Below are positions 9,641 through 19,502 of a DNA stretch of 64,000 nt, piece after piece. The DNA comes from Ruminococcus sp. (GTDB taxonomy: Bacteria; Bacillota; Clostridia; Oscillospirales; Ruminococcaceae), in the NCBI GenBank assembly GCA_015066745.1, contig SVNW01000011.1, forward strand, positions 1-64,000, read 5' to 3'. The notes below the pieces were generated by a model that was not told the DNA's origin, did no database searches, and saw only the letters and a program-made list of their open reading frames with translations. Made by a program: the position numbers and the translations under genes. How positions within the stretch are numbered: position 1 is the stretch's first letter; each line of letters starts with the position of its first letter.

Positions 9641-12600
9641 TTGGAATTTAACGAATTCAAATCTATAAAAATAGGGCTTGCTTCACCTGATCAGATTCGT
9701 ACATGGTCATATGGTGCGGTTGAACGTCCTGAAACTATAAACTACAGAACACAGAAGCCTGAACGTGACGGTCTTTTCTGTGAAAAGATTTTTGGACCTA
9801 CTAAAGACTGGGAATGTCACTGTGGTAAGTTCAAGAAGATAAGATTTAAAGGTAAAGTCTGCGATCGTTGTGGTGTTGAAGTCACAAGAGCAAAAGTAAG
9901 ACGTGAAAGAATGGGACACATAGAGCTTGCAGCTCCTGTATCACATATCTGGTATTTCAAAGGTACACCTTCCAGAATAGGTCAGGTGCTTGAAGTTTCA
10001 CAGAAACGTCTTGAAGAAATACTTTACTTTACTAAATATATTGTTGTCGATCCGGGCAATACAACAGAGCTTATTAAAAAGCAGCTCCTTTCAGAAAAGG
10101 AATATCTTGATGCGCTTGAAAAATACGGCGATGATTTTTATGCTGATATGGGTGCTGAAGCAATAAAAGAGCTTCTTGAAGAGTACGATCCGGGAAGATA
10201 TGATGAATATATTACACAGCATATCGAACAGTTTGCAAAGGTAACAGGCATAAGTGAGAGAGAAATAATAGATTATCTTTCAAAGAGAATCTATATAATC
10301 ACTGATAACGGCGGAAATCCTGATTATGAGGAAGGCCAGGTCGTAAAAAGATCAGTATTCCTTCACAAGGTAATGCGTTACAACAGAGAACAGGAAGAGT
10401 ACGGAAGTCCTATCAGAATAAAAGTAAAAACAGGTTCTGAATATATTGAAGAACTTTTCAATAAAAATATAGCCGACGCAAATGTAAACGGTGAATTTGA
10501 TGAAATAGCAAACAAGGATAACTGGATAAACAGCCTTGTATGGCTTGCAAATGAACTCAAAGCTGAGCTTAAAGATCTTCCTGCAGGTCAGAAGAAGATA
10601 AAGCTTTTAAAAAGACTTGAAATAATAGAAGCTTTCAGACTTTCAGGTAACAAGCCTCACTGGATGGTTCTTGATGTTGTTCCGGTAATTCCTCCGGATA
10701 TCCGTCCGATGGTTATGCTTGATGGTGGCAGATATGCTACATCAGACCTTAATGATCTCTACAGAAGAGTTATAAACAGAAACAATCGTCTTAAGAGAAT
10801 GCTCACTCTTGAAGCTCCTGATATCATTATCAGAAACGAAAAACGTATGCTTCAGGAAGCTGTAGACGCACTTATAGATAACGGCAGACACGGCAGACCT
10901 GTTACAGGTCCTAATAACAGAGCTTTAAAATCTCTTTCTGATATGCTCAAAGGTAAGCAGGGTCGTTTCAGACAGAACCTTCTCGGTAAGCGTGTTGACT
11001 ACTCAGGACGTTCGGTTATCGTTGTAGGACCTGAACTCAAGATGTATCAGTGCGGTCTTCCTAAGGAAATGGCACTTGAACTTTTCAAACCTTTTGTTTT
11101 AAAGAGACTTGTTGATACAAAGGTAATTGCTAATATAAAGAGTGCAAGAAAACTCGTTGACAGAGCAAGAACAGAAGTATGGGACGCTCTTGAAAATGTA
11201 ATCAAGGATCACCCTGTTCTTCTTAACCGTGCCCCCACACTTCACAGACTTGGTATTCAGGCTTTTGAACCAATCCTTGTTGAAGGTCGTGCACTTAAAC
11301 TTCATCCGCTCGTATGTACAGCATATAACGCTGACTTTGACGGTGACCAGATGGCTGTACATCTTCCGCTTTCAGCAGAAGCTCAGGCAGAAGCAAGATT
11401 CCTTATGCTTGCCGCTAACAACCTTCTTAAACCATCAGACGGTAAGCCGGTTGCTGTTCCTACACAGGATATGGTACTCGGTTCATACTACCTCACAATG
11501 CAAAAAGATGGTGAGCCGGGCGAAGGAAAGGTATTCAGAGATGAAAATGAAGCTCTTATGGCTTACAATGAACACGCAGTATCTCTCCATGCCGCTATTA
11601 AAGTAAGAATAACAAGAGAAATCGCAGGAAGAAAAGTTTCAAAGATAATTGACTGTACAGTCGGAAGACTTATATTCAATGAAAATATTCCTCAGGATCT
11701 CGGATATGTTGACAGAACTGATTCTGAAAAACAGTTTGATCTTGAAGTAGCATTCCTTGTAGGTAAGAAACAGCTTTCTGATATTATAGAACGTTGTATC
11801 CGTATTCATGGTACAACAACAACTTCAGAAGTTCTTGATAAGGTAAAAGCACTTGGATTTAAGTATTCCACAAAGGCAGCTATCACAGTTGCTGTATGTG
11901 ATGCGGTTATTCCGCCTCAGAAGAAAGAAATACTTGATACTGCTCAGGGTAAGATCGATATTATCACAGAACAGTTTGAGTATGGATATATTTCAGGTGC
12001 AGAAAAATCCAAGAAGGTTATCGAAATCTGGAACAAGGCTACAGATGACGTAACAAAGGCTCTTAAATCGAACCTTGACAAATACAATCCTATCTTCATG
12101 ATGGCTGACTCAGGTGCCCGTGGTAGTATCAACCAGATAAGACAGCTCGCAGGTATGCGTGGACTTATAGCCAATACATCAGGTACAACTATCGAGATCC
12201 CGATCAGAGCTAACTACCGTGAAGGTCTTAACATTCTCGAATACTTCATTTCATCTCGTGGTGCCCGTAAAGGTCTTGCCGATACAGCGCTCAGAACTGC
12301 CGACTCAGGTTACCTTACAAGACGTCTTGTTGACGTATCACAGGATGTTATCATTCACGAAACAGACTGTGAATCAAATGATGGTCTTGAAGTATACGAA
12401 ATCAGAGAAGGAAACGAAAAGATCGAACCACTTTCAGAACGTCTTCTCGGACGTTACCTTGTTGATAATCTCTGTGATCCGCAGACAGGCGAAGTTATAG
12501 TGCCTAAGACAAAGCTTATGACAGAAGAAGATGTAAACAAGGTTGTAGGTCTTGGCGTAGAACGTGTTAAGATCCGTTCAGTTCTCCATTGTAAATCAAA

Positions 12601-13540
12601 ACAGGGTGTATGTGCTAAGTGTTATGGTGCAAACCTTGCTAACGGAAACCTTGTATCTGTCGGTGAAGCAGTTGGTATCATTGCGGCTCAGTCTATCGGT
12701 GAACCTGGTACACAGCTTACAATGAGAACGTTCCATACAGGTGGTATCGCTTCAGCAGAAGATATCACACAGGGTCTCCCTCGTGTTGAAGAACTCTTTG
12801 AAAGCCGTCGTCCTAAGAACGCAGCTATAATCGCAAGAATCGCAGGACGCGTTCATATTGAAGAAGTAAAGACTACTAAGAAGGTATTTATAGTAGACGA
12901 AGAGACAGGAGAACAGGAAGAATATATGATTCCTTGGAACCTCAGACTTAAAGTACGTGATAACGAACTTATCGAAAAGGGTACAAGAATCACAGAAGGT
13001 AACTGTTATCCTGCAGATATACTTGCAGTACAGGGAACAGAACATGTACAGAACTATATCATCAGTGAAGTACAGAAAGTTTACCGTTTGCAGGGTGTTG
13101 ATATCAACGATAAGCATATCGAAGTTATCGTAAGACAGATGCTCAGAAAGATAAAGGTTGAAGACAGTGGCAGCAGTTATCTCCTTCCTGGTTCACTTGT
13201 TGACAGAAAGGAAATCGATACTATCAATGCAGAACTTCAGGAAAGAATCGATGCCGGTGAATTCGGTATTTCACTCGTTACAACCGTTCCTGTTCTTCAG
13301 GGTATCACAAAGGCATCTTCAAGTTCAGACAGCTTCCTCTCAGCAGCATCATTCCAGGAAACTACAAAGGCTCTTACAGATGCAGCTATCAGAGGAAAGA
13401 GCGATAATCTCCTCGGACTTAAAGAAAATGTTATTATTGGTAAGCTTGTTCCTGCCGGAACAGGTATGGAAATGTATAATAAGGTTAAGGTTGTTAAAAA
13501 CGACAAGCCTGAAACATTTTCAGCTGATAATGTGATCTGA
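9641..13540 (+). CDS. rpoC: DNA-directed RNA polymerase beta-prime subunit
   Basis: Beta-prime carries the catalytic Mg2+ of RNA polymerase. The 1299-residue protein has the N-terminal zinc site [20 protein letters not shown] (about residues 60-80), the clamp arginine-rich [19 protein letters not shown], the active-site [12 protein letters not shown] near residue 570, the trigger-loop region, and a second zinc site with [13 protein letters not shown]. The ORF-track start at 9614 precedes the ribosome site. GGGAGGATAATGC followed by TTG at 9641 gives the expected start [16 protein letters not shown], so a TTG start is chosen. It follows rpoB by 96 bases and ends in a strong terminator. rpsL-rpsG-fusA do not follow, unlike many Firmicutes. 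Confidence 0.97.
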   Translation: MEFNEFKSIKIGLASPDQIRTWSYGAVERPETINYRTQKPERDGLFCEKIFGPTKDWECHCGKFKKIRFKGKVCDRCGVEVTRAKVRRERMGHIELAAPVSHIWYFKGTPSRIGQVLEVSQKRLEEILYFTKYIVVDPGNTTELIKKQLLSEKEYLDALEKYGDDFYADMGAEAIKELLEEYDPGRYDEYITQHIEQFAKVTGISEREIIDYLSKRIYIITDNGGNPDYEEGQVVKRSVFLHKVMRYNREQEEYGSPIRIKVKTGSEYIEELFNKNIADANVNGEFDEIANKDNWINSLVWLANELKAELKDLPAGQKKIKLLKRLEIIEAFRLSGNKPHWMVLDVVPVIPPDIRPMVMLDGGRYATSDLNDLYRRVINRNNRLKRMLTLEAPDIIIRNEKRMLQEAVDALIDNGRHGRPVTGPNNRALKSLSDMLKGKQGRFRQNLLGKRVDYSGRSVIVVGPELKMYQCGLPKEMALELFKPFVLKRLVDTKVIANIKSARKLVDRARTEVWDALENVIKDHPVLLNRAPTLHRLGIQAFEPILVEGRALKLHPLVCTAYNADFDGDQMAVHLPLSAEAQAEARFLMLAANNLLKPSDGKPVAVPTQDMVLGSYYLTMQKDGEPGEGKVFRDENEALMAYNEHAVSLHAAIKVRITREIAGRKVSKIIDCTVGRLIFNENIPQDLGYVDRTDSEKQFDLEVAFLVGKKQLSDIIERCIRIHGTTTTSEVLDKVKALGFKYSTKAAITVAVCDAVIPPQKKEILDTAQGKIDIITEQFEYGYISGAEKSKKVIEIWNKATDDVTKALKSNLDKYNPIFMMADSGARGSINQIRQLAGMRGLIANTSGTTIEIPIRANYREGLNILEYFISSRGARKGLADTALRTADSGYLTRRLVDVSQDVIIHETDCESNDGLEVYEIREGNEKIEPLSERLLGRYLVDNLCDPQTGEVIVPKTKLMTEEDVNKVVGLGVERVKIRSVLHCKSKQGVCAKCYGANLANGNLVSVGEAVGIIAAQSIGEPGTQLTMRTFHTGGIASAEDITQGLPRVEELFESRRPKNAAIIARIAGRVHIEEVKTTKKVFIVDEETGEQEEYMIPWNLRLKVRDNELIEKGTRITEGNCYPADILAVQGTEHVQNYIISEVQKVYRLQGVDINDKHIEVIVRQMLRKIKVEDSGSSYLLPGSLVDRKEIDTINAELQERIDAGEFGISLVTTVPVLQGITKASSSSDSFLSAASFQETTKALTDAAIRGKSDNLLGLKENVIIGKLVPAGTGMEMYNKVKVVKNDKPETFSADNVI

Positions 13541-13559
13541 TAAAAGATATCAAAAAAAT

Positions 13560-13591
13560 ATGTCCTCCGAAAATCCGGAGGACATTTTTTT
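13560..13591 (+). terminator. rpoBC terminator
   Basis: ATGTCCTCCG / CGGAGGACAT form a perfect 10-bp stem with a 6-base loop followed by six T, 20 bases after the rpoC stop. Confidence 0.9.
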
Positions 13592-13619
13592 GATGTTAAG
13601 GTTATTTTACATGATATCT

Positions 13620-15344
13620 TTATACATTTGAAGCCGAAGCATAAAGATTATAGTAAAATCCCTGCTTCTTCATTAATTCTTTATGGTTGCCTTGTTCGAT
13701 TATATTACCGTCTTTCATAACAAGTATAAGGTCTGTGTTTCTTATAGTAGAAAGTCGGTGTGCTATGATAAAGCTGGTTTTACCTTTCATGAGTTTTTCA
13801 AAAGCTTTCTGGATCTGTACTTCAGTACGGATATCTATGTTACTTGTTGCTTCATCAAGTATGAGCATAGGTGGATTTGTGAGCATTATACGGGCTATGG
13901 TGAGAAGCTGTTTCTGACCTTGTGAAAGGTTTCCGCCGTTTTCGTCTATGATGGTGTTGTATCCGTCAGGTAGTCTTTTTATAAAGCTGTGTGCATGAGC
14001 AGCTTTTGCAGCTTCTATTATTTCATTTTCTGTTGCATCAGGTTTTCCGTAAGAAATATTGTCAGATACCGTTCCTTTGAAAAGCCATGTTTCCTGCAGT
14101 ACCATTCCGAAACAGCTTCTTAAACTGTTTCTCTGAACTTCCCTGACATCATGTCCGGAAATCACTACATCGCCGTCAGTAGTGTCGTAAAATCTCATCA
14201 GAAGATTTATAAGAGTTGTCTTTCCGCAACCTGTAGGTCCGACTATAGCAATACGCTGACCGGGAGTAATGCTGATGTTGATATTCTGAAGCAAAGGTTT
14301 TTGCGGTACATATGAAAAGCTTACGTTTTCAAAGCGTACAGAACCGTCTGATTTTTCGATTACAGCAAGTTTGCTGTCATCACTTTCATTTTCAGCCGAT
14401 ATTACATCAAATACTCTGCGGGCGCAGGCAAGGGCGTTCTGCAGTTCTGATATAACGCCTGAGATCTCATTGAAGGGTTTTGTGTACTGATTTGCATATG
14501 ACAGAAAACTTACAAGAGTACCTACCGATATGTGTCCGTTTATAACTCTGCTTGCACCGTACATTGCTACAAAGGCATAGATTATTCCGTTTATAAATCT
14601 TGTGAGCGGATTTGAAACAGATGAGAAAAATGTTGCCTTAAAACCGCTTGCTCTGTACTGTGAGTTGAGCTTGTCAAAATATTCCTGTGCATCATCTTCG
14701 TATGAAAAAGCTTTTACGATGGACTGGTTTTTTATCATCTCATCTGTAAATCCCGAAAGTTTTCCTCTTATTTCGGATTGTTCGGTAAATGCCTTATGTG
14801 AAGCTTTTGCTACACCTGCAGCGGCTACAAGAGAGAGTGGGGTAAGAAGAATAACTATGAGAGCTATCTTGACATCTATTATCAGCATCAGAATGAGTGT
14901 TCCGAGAATGGTTATTATACCGGTAAAAAACTGTGTAAAACACTGTGTAAGAGCGTCAGAGACAGTTTCTATATCATTTGTTGCACGGCTGATAAGGTCA
15001 CCTTTTGAATGTTTGTCAATAAAGCTTATAGGTACTTTATTAAGCTTTACAAAGAAATCTTTTCGTATATCGCATGAAGTGAGATATGAGAGACGATTTG
15101 TACTTCTTGTCATGATCCATTGTGAAAATGCACTTATTATTACTGCAAGACATAAAAATATGAGCGTTTTTGAAACTGACTTAAAGTCAACATTTCCCTT
15201 TCCGATGATATAGTCTATAGCTTTACCTGTAAGGATAGGTGTTATAAGTGAACCGGCTACACCGATAACAGCAAAGATTATTGTAACAGCAAGGTCTTTG
15301 CTGTATTTTTTTGTGTAAGAGAAGATTTTCTTTAGTATATCCAT
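13620..15344 (-). CDS. Heterodimeric ABC exporter, catalytically competent half
   Basis: The 574-residue protein has an ABC type I exporter membrane domain with six hydrophobic segments (about residues 15-310) followed by a nucleotide-binding domain. The latter has Walker A GPTGCGKTT, a modified signature LSQGQKQ, Walker B LILDEATSNID with the catalytic glutamate, and an intact switch histidine in IIAHRLST. It starts 3 bases after the stop of its partner at 15348-17063, so both are translated together. The residue pattern fits a dimer with one working and one degenerate ATP site, as in the BmrCD and LmrCD multidrug exporters. The cargo is unknown; multidrug, peptide or lipid export are all possible. 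Confidence 0.9.
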   Translation of the reverse strand: MDILKKIFSYTKKYSKDLAVTIIFAVIGVAGSLITPILTGKAIDYIIGKGNVDFKSVSKTLIFLCLAVIISAFSQWIMTRSTNRLSYLTSCDIRKDFFVKLNKVPISFIDKHSKGDLISRATNDIETVSDALTQCFTQFFTGIITILGTLILMLIIDVKIALIVILLTPLSLVAAAGVAKASHKAFTEQSEIRGKLSGFTDEMIKNQSIVKAFSYEDDAQEYFDKLNSQYRASGFKATFFSSVSNPLTRFINGIIYAFVAMYGASRVINGHISVGTLVSFLSYANQYTKPFNEISGVISELQNALACARRVFDVISAENESDDSKLAVIEKSDGSVRFENVSFSYVPQKPLLQNINISITPGQRIAIVGPTGCGKTTLINLLMRFYDTTDGDVVISGHDVREVQRNSLRSCFGMVLQETWLFKGTVSDNISYGKPDATENEIIEAAKAAHAHSFIKRLPDGYNTIIDENGGNLSQGQKQLLTIARIMLTNPPMLILDEATSNIDIRTEVQIQKAFEKLMKGKTSFIIAHRLSTIRNTDLILVMKDGNIIEQGNHKELMKKQGFYYNLYASASNV

Positions 15345-15347
15345 ATT

Positions 15348-17063
15348 TTATTCACCGGCTTTCTGTATTTCAACTATTTCGCTGTAGACTTCGCAGTTTT
15401 CGCAGAGATAATCGTGAGTACCAAAGCCTACTGCTTTACCGTCTTCAAGAACGAGGATCTTATCTGCATTTTTCAGTGAAGTGGCACGCTGGGATATCAT
15501 TATGACAACCGGATTTTCGGGAAGGTCTGCAATAGCTCTTCTGAGGTTTAAGTCAGTTGTCATATCAAGTGCGCTTGTACTGTCATCAAGTATAAGGATC
15601 TCCGGTTTTGCGGCAATGGCTCTGGCAATCGTAAGACGCTGTTTTTGTCCGCCCGAAAAGTTTTTTCCGCCCTGGAGTACAGGTGCATTTATTTTGTCAG
15701 GAAGCTTTTCTATAAATTCGTATGCCTGAGCGGTTTTAAGTGCATCTATCACTTCGTCATCTGTTGCAGATTTGTTTCCCATTCTTATATTTTCGGCTAC
15801 TGTTCCCGAAATAACGGATACCTTCTGAGGAACAGAAGCGATCATTTTACGAATACTGCTTATCTTGTATTCTTTTATATTTTTTCCATAGATTTTTATT
15901 TCTCCGCTTGTTACATCAAAAAATCTTGGAATGATATTTGCTATAGTAGTTTTACCACTGCCTGTACCACCGATAATTCCGAGAGTTTCTCCTTTTTTTA
16001 GTGTAAATGATATATTGCTTACAGATTCTTCTGAAGCGTCAGGATATCTGAATGATACATCGGAAAATTCAAGTACAGTGTCACCTGTCGCAACGATATC
16101 TTCCTTTCCGTCAGTAAGTGAGGAGTTTATATTGAAAATTTCAGTTATACGGTTAGCGCCTGCTGCGGCTTTGTTGAAAAATACGATAAGATTTGCAAGT
16201 ACAACAAGTGAAAGTGAGATCTGTGTCATGTAGTTTATCAGGGCAGTTATTTCACCTTGTGTCAGACTGCCTGTATCTACTCGTATTCCGCCAAACCATA
16301 TTATCAATGCGGCGGCAAGATTAAGTATCATAAAGTTTGCAGGGTTTAAAACTGCGGATATTTTGCTTACTATGACTGCGTGTTTGCTCAGATCATCCGA
16401 TGTTGAGGAAAATTCGTCTATTTCTTCCTTTTGTCTTGAAAATGCTCTTATAACACGGGTTCCTTCAAGATTTTCGCTTGTAAGAAGTGATACTTTGTCA
16501 AGTCGTTTTTGATTCTGTTTATACATCGGAATAGATTTTGACATTACTTTGTATACGATAAAAGCTATTATCGGAGCGGCACCAATGGGTATAAGCGAGA
16601 GTTTCAGGTCTATTGATACAGCCATTATGACAGCACCGATAATCAGAAAAGGAGAACGGGTAGCAAGTCGTATGCCCATATTTACACCGGTCTGTACAGC
16701 ATTTGTATCATTTGTAAGTCGTGTTATCAGTGTCGACGCACCGAGTTTGTTTATTTCTGCGTGGGAGAGAGTATTTATATGTTTGTAAAGAGATTTTCTG
16801 AGTGACGTTGCATATCCGTATGCACATTTAGCAGCAAAAAACTGGCATGTGAGGGCAAAAGCGAGTCCCGATATTCCGAGGAGTATCATGACTCCGCCCA
16901 TTTTTATTATATAATCCTTGTCATTGTTCCCGATACCTGTGTCAATGATCTTAGCGGTTACAAGAGGAACTATCAGCTCAAATATCGCTTCGAGCAGTTT
17001 AAAGAAAGGGCCGAGAAAGAGGTATTTTTTATATCCGTCAAAATATTTTAGTAAACTTTTCAT
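15348..17063 (-). CDS. Heterodimeric ABC exporter, half with degenerate ATP site
   Basis: A 571-residue half-transporter with a six-helix membrane domain and a C-terminal ATPase. Walker A is GGTGSGKTT, the signature is intact (FSGGQKQ), but Walker B reads LILDDSTSALD (Asp for catalytic Glu). The switch histidine is replaced by Gln in MISQRATS. Together with the LSQGQ signature of the partner, these changes all fall in the same composite ATP site. The ORF-track start is a TTG; the ATG at 17063 follows AAAGGAGAATTTGCTG and is chosen. The gene lies downstream of the tyrS terminator and upstream of its partner. No regulator or accessory gene is attached. Confidence 0.9.
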   Translation of the reverse strand: MKSLLKYFDGYKKYLFLGPFFKLLEAIFELIVPLVTAKIIDTGIGNNDKDYIIKMGGVMILLGISGLAFALTCQFFAAKCAYGYATSLRKSLYKHINTLSHAEINKLGASTLITRLTNDTNAVQTGVNMGIRLATRSPFLIIGAVIMAVSIDLKLSLIPIGAAPIIAFIVYKVMSKSIPMYKQNQKRLDKVSLLTSENLEGTRVIRAFSRQKEEIDEFSSTSDDLSKHAVIVSKISAVLNPANFMILNLAAALIIWFGGIRVDTGSLTQGEITALINYMTQISLSLVVLANLIVFFNKAAAGANRITEIFNINSSLTDGKEDIVATGDTVLEFSDVSFRYPDASEESVSNISFTLKKGETLGIIGGTGSGKTTIANIIPRFFDVTSGEIKIYGKNIKEYKISSIRKMIASVPQKVSVISGTVAENIRMGNKSATDDEVIDALKTAQAYEFIEKLPDKINAPVLQGGKNFSGGQKQRLTIARAIAAKPEILILDDSTSALDMTTDLNLRRAIADLPENPVVIMISQRATSLKNADKILVLEDGKAVGFGTHDYLCENCEVYSEIVEIQKAGE

Positions 17064-17111
17064 CAGCAAATTCTCCTTTGAAAATAAATGTTGTGATGAT
17101 TTTTCTGCTTT

Positions 17112-17143
17112 ATAAAAACAAGACCCTCATAGTGAAGGCCTTG
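17112..17143 (-). terminator. tyrS terminator
   Basis: On the minus strand, arms CAAGGCCTTC and GAGGGTCTTG (10 bp with two G-U pairs) are followed by TTTTTAT, 22 bases after the tyrS stop. Confidence 0.75.
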
Positions 17144-17165
17144 CTTTTGTACATATAAAAAGTTT

Positions 17166-18383
17166 TTATCCTTTTACAACCTTGTGGAATGTTTTCTTAC
17201 CTTTTTTGAGGATAACATCACCATCGATCTTTATAAGGGCTGACGGATCAGTTACTTTCTGATCGTTTACTGAAAGACCGCCCTGAGTAACTGTTCTTCT
17301 TGCGTCACCGTTTGAAGTAGCAAGTCCTGTCTTTACCATAAGTGTGAGAACACCGATCTCGCCGTTTGTGAGGTCTTCTTCGCCAAGTGTTGTTGTTGGC
17401 ATATCAGCACTGTTACCGCTTCCTGAGAATACAGCCTTTGCTGCTGCGTCAGCCTTATCAGCTTCTTCTTTGCCGTGAACAAGTTTTGTAAGTTCATAAG
17501 CAAGAAGTTCCTTTGCTTTGTTGAACTGAGCGCCTTCCATAGTTTTTTCCATTTCTTCTATTTCTTCAACAGGAACAAAAGTGAGCATCTTAAGGCACTT
17601 GATAACGTCAGCGTCACTTACATTTCTCCAGTACTGGTAGAAGTCATACGGGCTTGTCTTTGCAGGGTCAAGCCATACAGCTCCCTTTTCTGTTTTACCC
17701 ATCTTCTTACCTTCTGAGTTGAGAAGAAGTGTAATAGTCATTGCGTGTGCGTCTTTTCCGAGTTTCTTTCTGATAAGCTCTGTACCGCCGAGCATATTTG
17801 CCCACTGGTCATCTCCGCCGAACTGCATATTACAGCCGTACTTCTGGTAAAGCATATAGAAGTCATAACTCTGCATTATCATGTAGTTAAATTCGAGGAA
17901 AGTAAGACCTCTTTCCATTCTCTGCTTGTAACATTCAAAAGTAAGCATCTTGTTTACTGAGAAGCATGCACCTACTTCACGAAGTACATCTACATAGTTG
18001 AGGTCAAGCAACCAGTCGCCGTTGTTTACAACGATAGCCTTGTCTTCCGAAAAGTCGATAAAGTTGCTCATCTGTTTTTTGAAACATTCAACGTTGTGGT
18101 CGATAGTTTCTTTTGTCATCATTTTTCTCATATCTGTTTTACCGGAAGGGTCTCCGATCATTGCAGTACCGCCACCGATAAGAACTATTGGCTTGTTTCC
18201 AGCCATCTGAAGTCTTTTCATAAGACAGAGAGCCATAAAGTGTCCTACATGGAGAGAATCAGCTGTAGGGTCAAATCCGATATAAAAAGTAGCTTTTCCT
18301 TCATTTATAAGATTTTTGATTTCATCTTCATCAGTAAGCTGTGCAAGAAGACCTCTTCTTTTAAGTTCTTCAAATAATGTCAT
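17166..18383 (-). CDS. tyrS: Tyrosyl-tRNA synthetase
   Basis: It charges tRNA-Tyr in the cytoplasm. The 405-residue protein has the class I HIGH-type motif HVGHFMA near residue 43, the tyrosine-binding segment YDFYMLY, the KMSKS-type loop KMGKTEKGAVW near residue 230, and a C-terminal S4 RNA-binding domain (TVTQGGLSVNDQKV). The ORF track begins upstream of the promoter region; the ATG at 18383 follows TTGGAGGAAG and gives the expected MTLFEELKRRG. The transcript leader is only about 40 bases, so there is no T-box, although T-boxes often control tyrS in Firmicutes. It has its own promoter and terminator and is monocistronic. Confidence 0.97.
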   Translation of the reverse strand: MTLFEELKRRGLLAQLTDEDEIKNLINEGKATFYIGFDPTADSLHVGHFMALCLMKRLQMAGNKPIVLIGGGTAMIGDPSGKTDMRKMMTKETIDHNVECFKKQMSNFIDFSEDKAIVVNNGDWLLDLNYVDVLREVGACFSVNKMLTFECYKQRMERGLTFLEFNYMIMQSYDFYMLYQKYGCNMQFGGDDQWANMLGGTELIRKKLGKDAHAMTITLLLNSEGKKMGKTEKGAVWLDPAKTSPYDFYQYWRNVSDADVIKCLKMLTFVPVEEIEEMEKTMEGAQFNKAKELLAYELTKLVHGKEEADKADAAAKAVFSGSGNSADMPTTTLGEEDLTNGEIGVLTLMVKTGLATSNGDARRTVTQGGLSVNDQKVTDPSALIKIDGDVILKKGKKTFHKVVKG

Positions 18384-18431
18384 AAAAATTCTTCCTCCAA
18401 AATAATAAAAACTTTCGTCAATAACATTAAA

Positions 18432-18460
18432 ATAGTAGCACAAACCCATGATAATGTCAA
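18432..18460 (-). promoter_or_regulatory. tyrS promoter
   Basis: Minus strand TTGACA (18455-18460) and TACTAT (18432-18437) with a 17-base spacer, about 50 bases before the tyrS ATG. Confidence 0.8.
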
Positions 18461-18489
18461 GGGCTTTTTCAGTTTATCGGTATAAAAGG

Positions 18490-19497
18490 TCAAAATACAG
18501 TATTGGCTCTGTAATTTTTGGCTTCCTGTGAGGATTTTATACCACGTATGTCCTTGCCTATAAATTTAAGATGTGTATAAGTGAGGACTATTCTTGAGGT
18601 GATACGCGGTTCATATTTTGCAGATATCTCATCAGGTGTAAGGTTTGTGCTTACGATGGTAGGGATTCCTTTGTTTATACGGGTATTGAGTATGTTGTAG
18701 AGAGTCGACCTGTAAAAATCAGTTGTATTTTCTGTGCCAAGATCGTCAAGTATGAGAAGGTCTGCATTTACAACAGTTTCATATGTGTCTATGTCTGTTT
18801 CGATACGTCCGAAGTGTTCTTTTTCTATTTTTATCAGAAAGTTTACAGTAGAGTCGTAAAGAACGTTTACTCCCTTGTTAAGAAGCTGTTCTGCTATCGC
18901 AAGGGAGAGATGTGTTTTACCGAGACCCGGATTTCCGTACATAAGAAGATTTTTTGAATCTTGAGAAAATGTATTTGCGTACTGCTTGCAGTATTCGAGA
19001 TTTTTTGACATGGTAACAAAGCAGTTTTCGTTTTCCTCAGAAATTATATTTTTATAGTACGAAAGATCAAAAGAATCAAAACTGCAGAGTGTAATTCGTG
19101 AAGATGCATTTAAGTGGTCTACTGATACTTTTCCGATAAGTTCTTCAAAGCAGTTGCACATTTTTCCGTTGTGATATCCTGTGTCACTGCATTTTTCGCA
19201 ATTGTATCTGAGTTCAAGGTAGTCATGCGGATATCCGTTTCTGACAAGGAGAGAAGCTATCATTTCCTGTGCTTGTCTGTTCTGATTTTCAAGACTTTTT
19301 ATTTTTTGCTGGATATCTTCGCCTTTGCGTATAATTTTGATGAGATTTATTCCTGTAGTAGAAAGTATACGGTTTATTTCTGCTATTTCGGGGATTTTCT
19401 GTTCTATTTCGGCATTTCGTCTGTCATTTTCGGCTATAGCTGAAAGACGGCGTGTATTCATCATTTCTGATGCTCTGGCAAATATATTTTTATTCAT
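18490..19497 (-). CDS. DnaC/DnaI-like helicase-loader AAA+ ATPase
   Basis: Helicase loaders place the replicative helicase on origin DNA. The 335-residue protein has an N-terminal helical region with predicted coiled coil (about residues 20-90). A cysteine cluster CEKCSDTGYHNGKMCNC near residue 110 is probably zinc-binding, as in DnaI. The AAA+ core has Walker A YGNPGLGKTHLS near 190, Walker B DLLILDDLGTE, and sensor residues. It lies 5 bases after the DnaD-domain gene, forming the usual pair of primosome proteins. An IstB-type transposition helper has a similar ATPase, but the zinc cluster and the neighbour argue for a replication role. The tyrS promoter begins 30 bases after its stop. Confidence 0.88.
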   Translation of the reverse strand: MNKNIFARASEMMNTRRLSAIAENDRRNAEIEQKIPEIAEINRILSTTGINLIKIIRKGEDIQQKIKSLENQNRQAQEMIASLLVRNGYPHDYLELRYNCEKCSDTGYHNGKMCNCFEELIGKVSVDHLNASSRITLCSFDSFDLSYYKNIISEENENCFVTMSKNLEYCKQYANTFSQDSKNLLMYGNPGLGKTHLSLAIAEQLLNKGVNVLYDSTVNFLIKIEKEHFGRIETDIDTYETVVNADLLILDDLGTENTTDFYRSTLYNILNTRINKGIPTIVSTNLTPDEISAKYEPRITSRIVLTYTHLKFIGKDIRGIKSSQEAKNYRANTVF

Positions 19498-19502
19498 TTG
19501 TA

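Noticed and set aside
14602-15213. 203-residue plus-strand ORF inside the ABC exporter gene
   Set aside because: Opposite strand of a well-supported ABC membrane domain; no promoter or ribosome site and no recognisable family.
18384-18431. T-box riboswitch before tyrS (also considered for ileS and lysS)
   Set aside because: The tyrS leader is about 40 bases, ileS follows divIVA by 41 bases and lysS follows greA by 20 bases; none has room for a T-box.
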